Counted from the stretch's first letter, positions 12,801 through 22,900 are shown. The stretch: DNA of 64,000 nucleotides from Mytilus californianus (GCF_021869535.1 NW_026262668.1:14368348-14432347), one strand, 5' to 3'. Program-made: numbers and translations. The notes: generated by a model not told the origin, from the sequence alone.

Positions 12801-13549
12801 GGCTTATATGTCAACAATAAGATAATACATGTTTTGTTATACCATACCTTTCTGATAATAATTATAGTCTTCGCCAGTATATAACAGAGACTTAGTAACC
12901 GTATATGCATACAGAATTGAAAGAATAAGGACTTTAATCATTAAGCAAACTTAATTTTCTAAAATGCAATATAGATAGACATATAAACTACTAAAATACA
13001 TAAGTAAGTATACAGCTTACTAAAATTCCTCACATCAAGAAAGAAAGCCTTTCGTGCCCTTAATCCTCAAATTTAGACAAAATGATTTAAATATTAGTAC
13101 TCTTATTATTTTTTCTTTGATATAATGATAATGTTACAAAAAGTTATCAGTGCCGTCGGTGTATCTCACAACCAAAGAAGAAGTAATTGATTATTGGTTG
13201 TTTAACATCCAGTGGCAACTATTACATGCATGTTCAGGGCGTTCAGAGACAAAGCAGAAGATCATTGAACACGTATCATTGTTGCCAAATCTGGGTAAGG
13301 CCATCTAAAATTATTTTTGAAATATAACATAATAATATTCTTTGTAGGTGTGTAACAGAACAAACGTGTAACGCAAAATGGACCAATGATTCTGCGAAGT
13401 CTGATTATTGTAGAAAATATGGAGTGGTCACCAGCGATAATGCCTATGAATGTCATTTCTGTTGCACTGGGGATGGATGTAATACAAATATTAAACCTTC
13501 CGATACTACTCTTGTAGTACCGCATGCTTTTCTAATTGTCGGAAAATAA
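672..13549 (+). CDS. Secreted ShKT plus Ly6/uPAR-like cysteine-rich protein, copy 1 (5' exons lie left of the window)
   Basis: Three coding exons, 672-812, about 9518-9779 and 13348-13549 (TAA), join in frame with phases 1, 1 and 2. Exon 1 encodes a six-cysteine ShKT-type domain ending in a C-x3-C pair (TCNRC). Exon 2 has a Thr-rich linker, then CNMCGDIDSYIPC, which opens a Ly6/uPAR-like three-finger domain. Exon 3 completes it with the hallmark CC-x4-C-N ending (CCTGDGCN). Sequons NQS and NDS are conserved in position with copy 2. The domain types suggest an extracellular, disulfide-rich protein. ShKT modules occur in many animal secreted proteins as well as in channel-blocking peptides, so a toxin role is not implied. 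The missing 5' exons should resemble those of copy 2 at 33-36 kb. Exon structure is inferred from splice sites and paralogue alignment, without transcript support. Confidence 0.72.
981..1262 (+). repeat. Dispersed repeat family A (subtype with 'attgccagtgagac')
   Basis: Begins with the family signature 'gatgtggtatgattgcca' followed by gagacaact, and ends near 'caggctcctgacttgg'. Other copies in this window are at 2840-3143, 11684-11952, 15350-15560, 19253-19530, 31600-31805, 36480-36720, 48395-48680, 59765-60050 and 62318-62400. They occur in both orientations and are noncoding, as expected of a short non-autonomous element. Confidence 0.75.
1263..2460. other. Intronic sequence with nothing recognised
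   Basis: AT-rich sequence inside the copy 1 intron. Short ORFs on either strand lack motifs and splice context. Confidence 0.5.
2470..3340 (-). repeat. 3'-flanking portion of the DIRS element, split by a family A repeat
   Basis: 2470-2622 matches 4436-4583, and 3147-3340 matches 4587-4790 at high identity. A family A copy (2840-3143, reverse orientation) and flanking sequence interrupt the first stretch at about 2623-3146. The same segment uninterrupted in the 4435-5180 insertion shows the original continuity. Confidence 0.65.
2840..3143 (-). repeat. Dispersed repeat family A, reverse orientation
   Basis: Ends in 'gtctcattggcactcatacc' plus acatcttcttat, the reverse complement of the family head. 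The body contains the family's 'ctcgtttctcgttttttata' stretch. It lies inside the DIRS 3' region. Confidence 0.8.
3347..4029 (-). pseudogene. SGNH/GDSL-hydrolase-like domain at the 3' end of the DIRS element
   Basis: Minus strand: block I is TVWIIGSSIIKNAF (near 3903-3945), followed by NLGLQRMGVNIW and a TGA where WW-Q-G would be expected. Block III-like LHIGSNAIG follows (about 3717-3745). Block V-like DGVHLTSLG, with the Asp-x-x-His pair, is near 3440-3465. These are the signature blocks of the SGNH fold. At least one stop and one frame change break it. A role in mobility is unknown. Confidence 0.62.
4108..4434 (-). pseudogene. Tyrosine recombinase, C-terminal catalytic part
   Basis: The minus strand encodes FHSFRISMSTTCALEGISDE and then a GRWKSQAFLRYIR ending, stop codon at 4108-4110. 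This gives the H-x-x-R box (His codon 4231-4233, Arg codon 4222-4224) and the nucleophilic Tyr (codon 4129-4131). Spacing is as in XerD/phage-type recombinases used by DIRS elements. It joins the N-terminal part once the insertion is removed. Confidence 0.75.
4435..5180 (-). mobile_element. 746-bp insertion derived from the DIRS 3' region, flanked by a 19-bp duplication
   Basis: The segment duplicates sequence from about 2470-2622 plus 3147-3760, including a second SGNH-like piece (4875-5090). It is bounded by TTAGAAATAACGTTTTTTG at 4416-4434 and the same 19-mer with one change at 5181-5199. Removing the segment and one 19-mer rejoins the recombinase reading region. It therefore looks like a later insertion with a target-site duplication. 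The mechanism is unknown; no poly(A) tail is visible. Confidence 0.68.
5223..5758 (-). pseudogene. Tyrosine recombinase, N-terminal SAM-like domain and first catalytic Arg
   Basis: 5441-5758 encodes an N-terminal core-binding domain (APSTQKAYLHSMDIFVKF, SSYISGLSFFNKI). 5223-5423 encodes the start of the catalytic domain with the first catalytic Arg in FHSFMRVGEI (codon 5322-5324). A frame break lies between the two. The remainder of the catalytic domain is on the far side of the insertion at 4435-5180. Confidence 0.72.
5755..6030 (-). pseudogene. DIRS RNase H-like segment
   Basis: About 91 codons are open. The segment IQVRAHHIEGEHNALTDSLS resembles the end of retroelement RNase H domains (H-x-x-G-x-x-N-x-x-A-D-x-L-S), with Thr where Ala is usual. 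It follows the RT remnant and overlaps the recombinase frame by a few bases at 5755-5758. Confidence 0.65.
6174..7024 (-). pseudogene. DIRS reverse transcriptase, internally deleted
   Basis: Pieces in order: GFIEGFRLNYTGPRISF (RT N-terminal region, about 6740-6800), then the RISPIGIVAKHDGGWRLITH block (about 6570-6630), then NDFIDPE and KYSSFDKVVG, then directly PEKLDKLKF, KELQSITGLMEF and RAFIRRFYDLM (6240-6460). In intact DIRS RTs about 150 residues, including the catalytic FxDD box, lie between the VKYSSFD block and the PEKLDK block. Here they are missing. Stops and frame changes are present. Confidence 0.75.
7060..7915 (-). pseudogene. DIRS gag-like ORF with C-terminal CCCH-type zinc knuckle
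   Basis: An open frame runs from about 7915 to 7176 and contains the characteristic aromatic-rich block (DMWTDAFLIYISIY, HEMLKYMQTVRLGAKRYAG, WSVIDTNLWLLYMQ). A TGA at about 7173-7175 stops it. Past this stop the same frame reads YNYNGTC, then a CTNQQYC-type and HTC pattern, as in the zinc knuckle that normally ends DIRS gag. The TGA probably replaces a Trp codon. It would package element RNA if functional. Confidence 0.65.
8340..9290. repeat. Bivalve-type dispersed repeat with internal periodicity
   Basis: Starts with T/G-rich low-complexity sequence and a (GTC)n run near 8518-8535, then 'acttttacaaaaatctttct' and 'ccaaatttaaccaatcttgg'. Related subsegments recur near 8820-9000, 9000-9130 and 9130-9250: 'ttattgccctt', 'tattatcttg', 'gatctacaa'. 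No protein was recognised. The ORFs at 8376-8628 are low-complexity artefacts. Confidence 0.5.
9518..9779 (+). CDS. Exon of copy 1: Thr-rich linker and first half of Ly6/uPAR-like domain
   Basis: Either of two in-frame acceptors (…aag ending 9511, or …ccag ending 9517) gives phase 1. The linker is rich in Thr, Ser and Pro and likely O-glycosylated. The domain part has five cysteines and an NQS sequon. The donor is AAACG|GTTCGT, leaving phase 2. The same weak GTT-type donor is used at the matching place in copy 2. Confidence 0.7.
9780..10290. other. Intron of copy 1, nothing recognised
   Basis: Contains a moderately GC-richer stretch (about 9890-10110) that looks like a noncoding dispersed element. 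No coding motif, RNA gene or clear terminal repeats were seen. Confidence 0.4.
10943..11027. repeat. Near-perfect palindrome, about 36-bp arms and 12-nt loop
   Basis: Left arm 10943-10979 and right arm 10992-11027 pair through 'gtgacctaatacgatatata', with few mismatches. The loop is GGTCAGTAAATT. It sits 40 bp upstream of the FLYWCH-like ATG at 11066 and is too long and precise to be chance. Confidence 0.85.
11066..11255 (+). pseudogene. FLYWCH-type zinc-finger fragment (Mutator-like transposon associated)
   Basis: ATG at 11066 begins MDIVHSETNRGENICV. After a frame change near 11150 the sequence reads LKNRDKLYRCAPKSCKARIT. The RCAPKSCKARIT segment with a hydrophobic lead resembles the Cys part of FLYWCH fingers (…WrC…CkAri.T). 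The later His part is absent before a stop at about 11250. FLYWCH fingers are common in animal MULE transposases and their host derivatives. Too short to be functional. Confidence 0.45.
11684..11952 (+). repeat. Dispersed repeat family A
   Basis: Full-length-looking copy with head 'agaagatgtggcatgagtgc' plus caatgagac and tail 'aacgacaaccactgaacatc'. It is closely similar to the copy at 19253-19530. Confidence 0.85.
12211..12335 (+). repeat. tRNA-derived SINE-like sequence
   Basis: TGGTCTAGTAGATATATGGC (12218-12237) resembles a tRNA A box and D arm. A perfect B-box core GGTTCGAACCC is at 12317-12327, within a T-arm-like CCCGG-TTCGAAC-CCGGC. The A-to-B distance (about 90 nt) is too long for an ordinary tRNA, and I could not fold a full cloverleaf. 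A tRNA-headed SINE or tRNA relic is more likely than an active tRNA gene. Confidence 0.42.
12340..13340. other. Intron of copy 1, no gene seen
   Basis: AT-rich. A common mussel-type repeat fragment ('gattattggttgtttaacat', about 13188-13260) precedes the last exon. Confidence 0.4.
13348..13549 (+). CDS. Terminal exon of copy 1: second half of Ly6/uPAR-like domain
   Basis: Acceptor ttctttgtag ends at 13347. The split Arg codon CG|G is restored and followed by CVTEQTC. The exon carries the closing Ly6-like CC-x4-C-N motif, then a short tail ending in VGK and TAA at 13547-13549. A polyadenylation hexamer overlaps the stop. Confidence 0.75.
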
Positions 13550-13564
13550 AAACATCATAATAAA
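13545..13564 (+). promoter_or_regulatory. Polyadenylation signals of copy 1
   Basis: AATAAA occurs at 13545-13550, overlapping the stop codon, and again at 13559-13564. Copy 2 has the same overlapping hexamer. A second hexamer close behind allows a very short 3' UTR. Confidence 0.5.
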
Positions 13565-13569
13565 ATATT

Positions 13570-14790
13570 TTAGCTCTAATTTGTAGCGTAATCATTCAAT
13601 TATACAAATTTCACTTTTCATTATTATTATGCTTTATCATTTTAAAGACAAAATGCACCTGAAAAGATTACAATGCATCTCATACTGAAGCCTTTTTCTG
13701 ACGTTTTCTACAATGTCACGTGTTTTTTTACAATTGGTCAGTTTTTGGGTTGAGTAATTCTAATACCTTTTCGAATTGTTACCAGTAACTTCAACTTTTT
13801 ACACACGAGAATAAAAAGAGAGATTAGTCAATGAGACAGCTACACAACAACACAAAAATCCAACATAAAAGATATCTAGAGGTCAGCATATTACGGTATA
13901 TAATAAAAAGCTTCTGTCTCTGTCTGTTGTCAAGCTCAAACACACATAGTTTTGGTTGGTAAAGGAAAAAAATAAAAAAAATACTTCCAACTGTCGGCCG
14001 TTAACATAAAATATAATAACGGACACAATAAAAACAACAAATATTAAACTCAAAACAGCCACCAACTAGGCCTCTGGATATACAGCGTATGTGTCTCAAT
14101 TCACCAGCATCATGCTTTTGCGGTCATAATCTTTAGATACAAGAATAGTCATCTGTAATTTAATATTCAGCTCTCCTACTCCTCCTTATAGAACGTACAA
14201 TGGAAAGAAATTGGCTATAAAAATAACTATTATATCGGTATCACGGATGCCCCCCAAAAATTATATATACGATACTGACTCATCAATATTAAGTTTTGCT
14301 AAACTTTCGTTAGCACAACGATATTGAACGATATTGTATCCGACTCTTAAAATGTCGGCCACTGCCTGAAATCAACATTGAAATGAAATTCCATCAACGA
14401 GTCTCCATCTTAACAGTTGGAAATTAATGGGACACAAAATATTACTTGATTTTATTGTTTAATTGCATTGTTGGGCCCGACTTGCAAAACAAGATGTTTT
14501 TCTTTTGAAGAAAACATTTGTTAAACAATCTATTTCATTAGTTAAAAAATATTAATTTTTATCATTGTTTTGTATCGCCTTCTATCATAACTTCATTTAT
14601 TAAATTTTGGTCAACATACAATAATTTACGGGCTTCTGCACATATCGGAACATGAAATGCTTCCTTAAGTCTGCTTTGTATCTTGACTACCATCTACAAA
14701 TTGATAATGCAGTTTGAGAACTAATCTTTATGATATAAAGAGGATTTCAATTTTACATTTGGAAATTTCCATGTCTGTGTATCAGCGCTG
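13570..14790. other. Intergenic, nothing recognised
   Basis: Downstream of copy 1. Short minus-strand ORFs (for example 13883-14065) have no motif. A repeat-like 'gagattagtcaatgagacag' lies near 13820. Confidence 0.4.
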
Positions 14791-14799
14791 GAATGCTGA

Positions 14800-17750
14800 T
14801 ATGATATATATATATTATATGACCGAGTTGATGCGATATTAAAGGGTTTGTTTTTCCTATAATGATTAATTTTCCTTGATAGAGAGCTACTGCTAACAAG
14901 GACGCTATTGCATCAAGAGTTCCAAAAAAAAGAGTTGAAAGGTTAACAACGGAAGCAATGTTGACTTGGTTGACCGTTCTGGTATATCTGTGTCACATAT
15001 ATGACCATCGATAATTATGTTCCCCTCGTGGTTACCACAACCCCGTCCTCTTTTTCGCCGTTACTGAACGTGACTTTATCACCATATTTCTACTGTCAAA
15101 AAGTAATATGATTGATGCTACCACTAATGAAGCAGGGACTGCTTACCCTTTTATATTTCCTGATTTCTCCCTGGTTGTTGGTCGGGTTCATGTTGCTCAA
15201 TATTTAATTGTATGTGTATTGTTATTGTAGTCATAGTCATGTCAGAGGTAGGTTAAGAGCCACATCAAGTCTTGAGAAATCATAAAGATGTAACCAGTCT
15301 TATTGGCCAAGAGCTGTCCAAGGTTAGGGGAGGTTTGTGCACTCGAACACATGTTTAACCCGTCACATTCTGTAACTCAGTGGTTTTTGTTTGTTGCTGA
15401 ATATCATAATTGTTTTTGTTTATTGTTTTGTACATCAATTTTTTCATGAATTTTCTCGTTTGAATTGTTTCCTATACTGTTACCTATAAATGCTTACTTC
15501 TACGTCATTATGGTCTCTGGTTGAATTGTCTTCTTGGTAATTATACCACATCTTATGTGTATACTGGCTACATAGTAGTTTGAAGCAGATCTAGATCTAT
15601 CTTTCAGACTAGCGAAGCAGCATATGATATACTTGACCAGATCTGTTATTAGAACTCAAACAGTCATTGGAAAGCATACCAAGTCAATCGCCAATATTAC
15701 GTACACTAGCCTGACTCAACTAATAATTTAAATACGAATAAAAAAAAGAGTGGAGTATGCTTCAATAAACTTGCAATCCATAGACATAAACATGGTCAGT
15801 AGGAAACTGCCCTCTAAAGAATAAGAAAAACTGTCTATCGCCTTGAGTCTTGATAAACAGTGGATAAGTTTAATAGAGACGGTCAACGACTTTACACCAA
15901 TTGCAAATTACTGGAAGGTAAAAAACTAGGAAATAACTTATGACTACCACTAACGAATTACTGATTTGAGTTGGTTGACCGTTATTGAATATGTGTTTTC
16001 TCTTGCTTTTGTTTTAAGTGTTGTACCTTTGGGTTTTTAAATTTTTCAATGTCTGTGCTATTTAGACCGGTAACAGTCTTTTTTCTAGTAAAACAATAAC
16101 AGATTTATCAAGCTCGAAGCATAGAGCTAACTGTATAATAACATCAGATTGAATGAAGCAAGAAAACTATTCATTCATCTGCTGTCGTCACTGATATTGT
16201 TCTGTCCCCCTTTTCTCTAAAATTTTGACATCTTTGTCAACTAAACGTTAAAAAACGTATTGGTAGCTGAACATTTCTTTTTAATATAACGTTGTTACCC
16301 AATGCAAATTTGTGGTTTTCAGTCATGCCGCCGTATGGTTCTTTAGCTTTTTGATTCCTTCTGTGAGCTTTAATGGTCGCTAGCTGCAATGTCGCTAGAA
16401 ATTAGTCGCTAGTTTGAGTCTAATTTGTTTATTTTATAAATAAAATTTACGGAACAGGATAAGTGAAATATTGATATATTTGTAAAACATGTATATAAAC
16501 CTTCAATATGCCTCTAACTTTCAAGAAACAATATATCTTAAAACATTTTTGGTATTCATGTGACCTTCAATTTAACCCCTTACTAAAGATGGGTTACGCA
16601 TAAACTTGGCGTATTCGGCTATTAAAAGGAAAAAAATGTCAACGTTGAAAGTGAAACAAGGGTAAAACATTTGGTTGACTGATTCGATTCGCAAAAACTC
16701 ATTCTTATAAAAAACGAAGATTAACATATTTTTTTAACCAATAATATGAAACCAAACAGACCTAGAAAAATACAATTGCACGTGTTCGCTATCTATTTAT
16801 ATCTATATTTGTGTTTATATCGGGTTATATGACCGTCGGCAGTCTTCGGAGGTCACCTCGATGGTTGATCAGATCACGTCTTGACTAATTGTTATCAAAG
16901 GTACCAGAATTATAATTTAATATAATAAAATACACACGAAATGCTGATACACATTATCGAGTTCATGCATCGTAAATTGTTTATTTTAGACTTTTTATAA
17001 TTTGGATATACGTTTTTGTATGTTATAAATAAAATAGGAGAATTTTAGTCAAATCGGTGAACATGAATTTGACAGCTTATGTCTTTTTAATATAGATTGT
17101 TATAACTAGTGTCCAATCCTATTGCTTGATTATTGCAATATCACATGATTAAATTAAATTCAATGTCCGTCTATAACAAATTCAAATATATTGTTCCATA
17201 TTTCTAGGCCGTTTTTACAATTATAACAAGCTAAATTTCATTCTTTAATTTGCTATCTTATTGTAATTGAAATCATGCTGGGGTTATCAACGTTCGGTCA
17301 ATGTCATTACGTTAGTTTTACCATGTGTTCAGTATTCTAATGTTGGGTCAGATGCCAAGGGAAAGAGGTGGCGTTATCATTACGCAATGTATGACAATGC
17401 AATATACTTGCATATTATTTCAATGTTAGATATCATAAACTATAAACCTGCTTTACAAAAAGTCTGGTAGGTAGTTTCAGTCATTAAATTTAAGGTTAGT
17501 GCCATGCTACTAATAATAATCACAAAAAGGATATCAATACATCAGAAAAGGGCAGCATATTGTGTGAAATGTGTCCATTTTTAACTACGTATTGTTGTCG
17601 GTTTGACTTTCTATATCGAAAATCAAGAAAACTTCACATATATTCCTCATCATTTATTGTATCATGCGAATATTGTTAAAAAATATGCACACATGTAGAA
17701 AATTATCTAATTATTAATCAATAAGCTGTTGATAAATTGACGATAAAAAA
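14800..17750. repeat. Large repeat block A (related to 20870-22900 and 27480-27990)
   Basis: 14815-15110 matches 21920-22150. 16270-16500 matches 22630-22880. 16570-16810 matches 20875-21135. 17160-17740 matches 27485-27980. Identity is high enough to align by eye over hundreds of bases, with indels. No long ORF is conserved between the copies, although the matching short ORFs at 17267-17470 and 27515-27712 share a frame over about 35 codons. It may be a noncoding or non-autonomous repeat. Confidence 0.6.
15350..15560 (-). repeat. Dispersed repeat family A, reverse, diverged
   Basis: Diverged copy ending in 'ttataccacatctta', preceded by the family body 'gttgaattgtcttcttggta'. It lies inside repeat block A. 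Confidence 0.5.
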
Positions 17751-17854
17751 TAACACTGCATACATTTTGTGTGGAGTAAAACATGTTAACTGGCGCCAAA
17801 AACTCCCCCTAATCTGGGACAGTGGTGGTGTAACAGTAAATCAACGTCAAATTC

Positions 17855-18010
17855 TTCAAATGACTAAGACATGGCAAAAAAAGAAACGATTAAAAAAGAA
17901 ACAAACAACAGTCGACAAAACACTATGTTTGAAAACTAAAAAATAGAGCAACATGAACTCCACCAAACACCGGGATGATATTTACCCGAATAATGTCAGT
18001 CGTTATATTC
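17855..18010 (-). repeat. Penelope-associated 3' repeat, diverged copy
   Basis: Contains 'gacatggcaaaaaaagaaac' and 'aacaacagtcgacaaaacac', then gagcaacatgaac and caccaaacaccgggatgat. It parallels the sequence following the RT at 53757-53985 and the copy at 29280-29545. Confidence 0.5.
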
Positions 18011-18921
18011 CGCCGATCAACGACTAATCTCCGATTGCTACATTAACATTAGCTAACAAAACTTTGATCACACGAATAATCGCTAAATGGCTACTATAAT
18101 CTTGTAGAAAATTGTCCAGATTAATAATGGTATGTGATAGTAAAATCTTAATTTTCAAAAGTTCAAAATCATCGTATTTATCAAACAGTTTTGTCCCATC
18201 TCTAAGGCACCGACCATTCATGTTCCATGGGTGTTCCTGGATGGAGGGGCATGTTTTTTTTTCTAGAGACAATCATATATTTTTCAACTCTAACAACACT
18301 TGATCCACCTTATTTCTCTTTTATTTTTTGTCACCTCACAGGGCCAATATCGGCACTTCGTGGCCATACTCCTTTGAAATTTGAAATATTTTGTCAATAT
18401 CAATATATTGGAGATATGAAAAAAATGAATAAGCATCATGATGTTATAAAGACTTCGAATTCACGGATTGAGTAGGTCTTAAAATCTTTCTGATTTCGTC
18501 CCATTAAGATAAACAAATTCAGGCGGAATTTGCCCTATATTTTTAGAATAAATCTATCTAATTGAAAATTAAACCGATGTCTCTCCCCCCTGTAATAAAA
18601 CTGGATTTTGCATGCCTAAAGATGATCAAAGATTCTCATCGCTTCCTTCATAAACTGTCTTGTACTAACAACCGATACGCAGGCGGTGTATTTTAACAGT
18701 TTAACGTTGAATGTTATTTATGTAAGCATGCATGAATAAAGGACTCAAAAGAAAAATAATAGCATGAATTCTATGCATATAAAAACTGTGAATACTTTTA
18801 ATTCGGAATACACAATAGCGAGGTTGAGACATTAGGGTAGAATAAAATTATTTAACTACCCTCTGTTATCTCTTGATTTTGTTGATAATACGTGACTTTA
18901 CGAAAATTAAAGTAGGTAATT

Positions 18922-19131
18922 CGATTCACGGTCATCACAAGATGGCGGACGCTGAATTAGGTCAGAATCGGTATTGTCTGTTAAAGTTTTTCTATGATAT
19001 ATTCTATATAAAGCATACATTGGTATGATATAAATTTATAAAAGATTCACACGGAAATCACAAATTACTACCGAGAAATGTATATGAAACAGGAAATTCG
19101 ATTTGAAAAAATCGCCAAGATGACCGTAATT
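18922..19131 (+). repeat. Left arm of a 210-bp inverted repeat
   Basis: Reads cgattcacggtcatc…gatgaccgtaatt. Its reverse complement occurs at 21674-21885 with only scattered mismatches. Further copies of GATGACCGTAATT lie just inside (about 19172 and 19195). The arms enclose about 2.5 kb. Confidence 0.85.
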
Positions 19132-19252
19132 CACAATCGAGATTACCGTAACAGTACCAGCGATTCAAAACAGGGATGACCGTAATTGGTAAAAGATGAC
19201 CGTAATTCATAAAGGAAAAAAAACTACTAATTTGATTTGAAATTTTCCTAAA

Positions 19253-19530
19253 TAGATATAAGAAGATGTGGTATGAGTGCCAATGAGACAACTCTCCATC
19301 CAAGTCAAAATTTACAAAAGTAAACCATTATAGGTCAAAGTACGGTCTTCAACACGGAGCCTTGGCTCACATCGAACAGTAAGCTATAAAGGGCCCCAAA
19401 AATTACTAGTGTAAAACCATTCAAACGGGAAAACCAACGGTCTCCTCTATATAAAAAACGAGAAACGAGAAACACTTATGAACCACATCAACAAACGACA
19501 TGCAACTACTGAACATCAGATTCCTAATAA
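19253..19530 (+). repeat. Dispersed repeat family A
   Basis: Full-length-looking, inserted inside the inverted-repeat-bounded segment immediately after the left arm. Confidence 0.85.
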
Positions 19531-20505
19531 TATGAATGTTATAAATAATCAATCATATTATTTAGTTTCATCAGAAATATCAATAATGGACTATTTTTTC
19601 TAAACAAACGAAACAAATGAAAACTCATGAATAATGAACAAAAAACAACATTTTAAGGTAGTCAGAAGGTTTATCACTGAGCATGTTGCAAATGTTATAC
19701 CCTTGGACTACTTAAAATTCATTTTTATATAAAATCCAGATGATTTCAAATTATAGTCTGGCTAAATAACAAAGATGTGTTCTGTTCAGGGTTGATGCAT
19801 GAATTTCCCGAACAATTAAATATTAATATTTTGCAAACTTTTTCAGGTAAGAGAACGATCATTTGATTCTGAGGTGAGGGCCGGATAGATTTGATCGGGT
19901 CAGAATATTTATTTAAAAAAATTTTCGGGTCAGAAAATTTATTTCAACCACTTTTTTTTTACTAAAAAATATGCATGGCGGTAAGAATAAATTTTCTAGG
20001 AAGTTAAGCCAGAATACTTATTTTCAACTTTATCGAGGTCAGAAAATTTTATGAAAAATCTGCCAACCCCCCACTGGAGTTTTACCAAGAAATGTACTTT
20101 GCAAAAACAATGAAAATTGCCGAGGATGAAAATATCAATAGAACATAACTCCTAAATGAATCTGTCTCAGGCACTTTCACTATGACATGTATGAAAAAAA
20201 GGTTCATAATAGAAAACCAACAGAGTGAGTCAAAATTTTGCAATGACTCAAATCTTTAAGTTTACATCATCAGAGTGATACTGAACAATTGATATCAAAA
20301 ATAAAAATTGCTAAAATTATGAATGGTTCATGTCTTCATATATGTAAGTGCCCAGACACAAAATGTTTAAGAAAATTCAAGTAATTTGGGTTTATTTAAC
20401 TATATATACTACCATCAATACTGTTCAACGATATATCCTTAAAAAGTAATAATATCTCAATTAAATAGAACAAATCTTTTAAAACAAATAATCGTTTTCT
20501 TTAAG

Positions 20506-20640
20506 AAAAGGAATACTAATTGATTACTGTTCAGTTGTCGCTGGGAACAATATATATGTTCCTGGTTGTCGTGATCCAGTGCATGGTATTAGCAACTTAA
20601 TTTATAGAGAGTTAAATGATTTGAAAAGTACACCAAACAT
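20506..20640 (+). CDS. Candidate orphan coding exon, unrecognised
   Basis: The 135-nt ORF is bounded by a pyrimidine-rich acceptor (cgttttctttaag, AG at 20504-20505) and a strong donor GTAAGA at 20641. It is symmetric phase 2-2. It encodes GILIDYCSVVAGNNIYVPGC, then RDPVHGISNLIYREL and NDLK. The composition is protein-like, but I do not recognise the family and found no partner exons. It lies inside the 2.5-kb segment bounded by inverted repeats, so it could belong to a mobile element. A chance ORF is possible. Confidence 0.3.
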
Positions 20641-20869
20641 GTAAGAATTATTTCAATAAAATATTAAAGGGGCATTAGCTACGAGATATAGAAAAAAATA
20701 AAATATGATTGTTTTTGTTCAATCATTAATGAAAGTGAAATAATCATTATGAAATAATAATTTGCTTTTCGCAGCCAGTTTGGTTCAGTTTTGTCAAAAT
20801 AAGCAAAGAGACATCGTTAATGAATTATTCACTTGCAAGTGAATAATTTGACTTCATTAAACCCGTGTT

Positions 20870-22900
20870 CATGTGAACTTCAAATGAATCCCTTAGCTAG
20901 AGATAGGTTACGCATGAACTATAGGCGTTTTCAGTTATTGAAAGGAAAAGAATGTCAACATTGGAAGTGAAACAAGGGTAAACCATTTGGTTGACTGATT
21001 AGATCTACTAAAACTCATTCTTATACAGGTAAAAACGATTTATATTAACATATTGTTTTAATCTATAATATGAAATCAAACAAACCTAGAAAAATCCAAT
21101 TGCACGAGTTTGCTATCTATTTATATCTATGTTTATGTTTATATATTAACAGAAAATGTTTTTAAAAAAACTACGATCAAACTAATGAAGGTGAGCTCCG
21201 GCAAAATATTACCAAATTTATAATTTAGTCTACCACTCAGACCCTAGAAATAGTCTTGTACGGATAGCGTATTAGAAGGAGAAACCCTGTCAAATTGTAT
21301 AAAAATGTTATTCATACATCAAGACAAAGTTAATTTTAATCTGCTTCCCGTGGAAACATACACATGGGCTCAGTTAGCGGATATAAATATGTTTAATAAT
21401 TTTTTTTTTAAACTTTTTATCGTATCTCTGTCAATTTGTATTAAAATTTTAATGTTGTTATCAATATTTCATTGTTTACTAGCAATATGCAATTTACTAT
21501 TTATGTCCTGTACTGAAAATACGGCAAAAAGTTAAAAAGACATTGATTAAACATATTTGTATCCGCTAACCGAGCCCCTATTGCGACAAACTCAACATTA
21601 TCTGTTGCTCAGATTATGGAATCACGGTCATCATTGTTATATGTTACGGTCATCTTGAAAAAATAATGATGATGAATTACGGTCATCTTAGCGATTTTTT
21701 TCAAATCGAATTTCCTGTTTCATATACATTTCTCGGTAGTAATTTATGATTTCCGTGTGAATCTTTTATAAATTTATATCATACCAATGTATGCTTTATA
21801 TAGAATATATCATAGAAATACTTTAACAGACAATACCGATTCTTACCTAATTCAGCGTCCGCCATCTTGGGATGACCGTGAATCGAAAAACGGTCATCAG
21901 CTTTACCCCAGTGATTATATCACTGAGTTAATACGATATTGGGGTTGTTTTTCCTATAATGATTATTTTCCAATAGTAAAGTTGAAAGGTTAACGGAAGC
22001 AACTTTTATTTTGTTGACCGTTATGTTATATTTATGTCACATATGACCAACGATAGCTATGTTTCACTCGTGGTTACCAGAATCCCTTCCTCTTTTCTAC
22101 GATTGTAACATTATTGAACGAGAATTTATCACCATATTTCTACTGGCAAAGAGTAACAAAGAAACAACTCTAGTCTGAAGAAGTCATAAAGTTAAATTCT
22201 GTCTGTTTGGCCAAGAGGTGTTCATGATAGTGTAGGATTGGACGCCCGAACACATGTTTAACCCCGTGGCAGTCTGTATGTGCGTGTCCCAGGACAGAAG
22301 CCTGTAATTCATTGGTTTTTGTTCTAAAGAATAAGACAAACTGTCTATCGCATTGAGTCTTGAATGGCAGTGAATAAGTTTAACACAGATTGTCAACGAT
22401 TTCCAAAATAGCAAGTTTCCTGAAAGGTAAAAAAAACTTGGAAATAACAGAAGACAACCACAAACAAGGCTAATGATTTGGGTTGGTTGACCGTAATGCA
22501 ATATTTGTTTCACAGATGACGACGAATATGTTCCGATTGTCGTTACCACAACCCTGTCCTCTATTCCTTGAATCTGACACCGAATAAATGAGAATACGAC
22601 GGGTGCTACATGCGGAGCAGGATGGATTATCTTTTTTTAATAAAACGTTGTTATACGTAATGCAAATTTGATGCTTTCAGACATACCGCCGTAAGGTTCT
22701 CTAGCTTTTTTATTCTTATTAAAAGCTTTAGAGGATGATAGAGGTAGTCGCTAGCTTCAATGTTCGCTAGACATTGGTCACTAGTTTGAGTCTGGTTTGT
22801 TAACTTTGTTAATACAACTTGCATAACAGGATGAGTGAAAATACATCTATTTATAAAATTTCAATTGTATTGATATATTTATAAAACATGTATATATACA
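20870..22900. repeat. Large repeat block B (permuted relative to block A)
   Basis: 20875-21135 corresponds to 16570-16810, but 21920-22880 corresponds to 14815-16500. The segment order is therefore the reverse of block A. The right arm of the inverted repeat lies between the two parts. Confidence 0.6.
21674..21885 (-). repeat. Right arm of the 210-bp inverted repeat
   Basis: Reverse complement of 18922-19131. Extra ACGGTCATC motifs lie inside (about 21647) and outside (about 21890). Confidence 0.85.
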
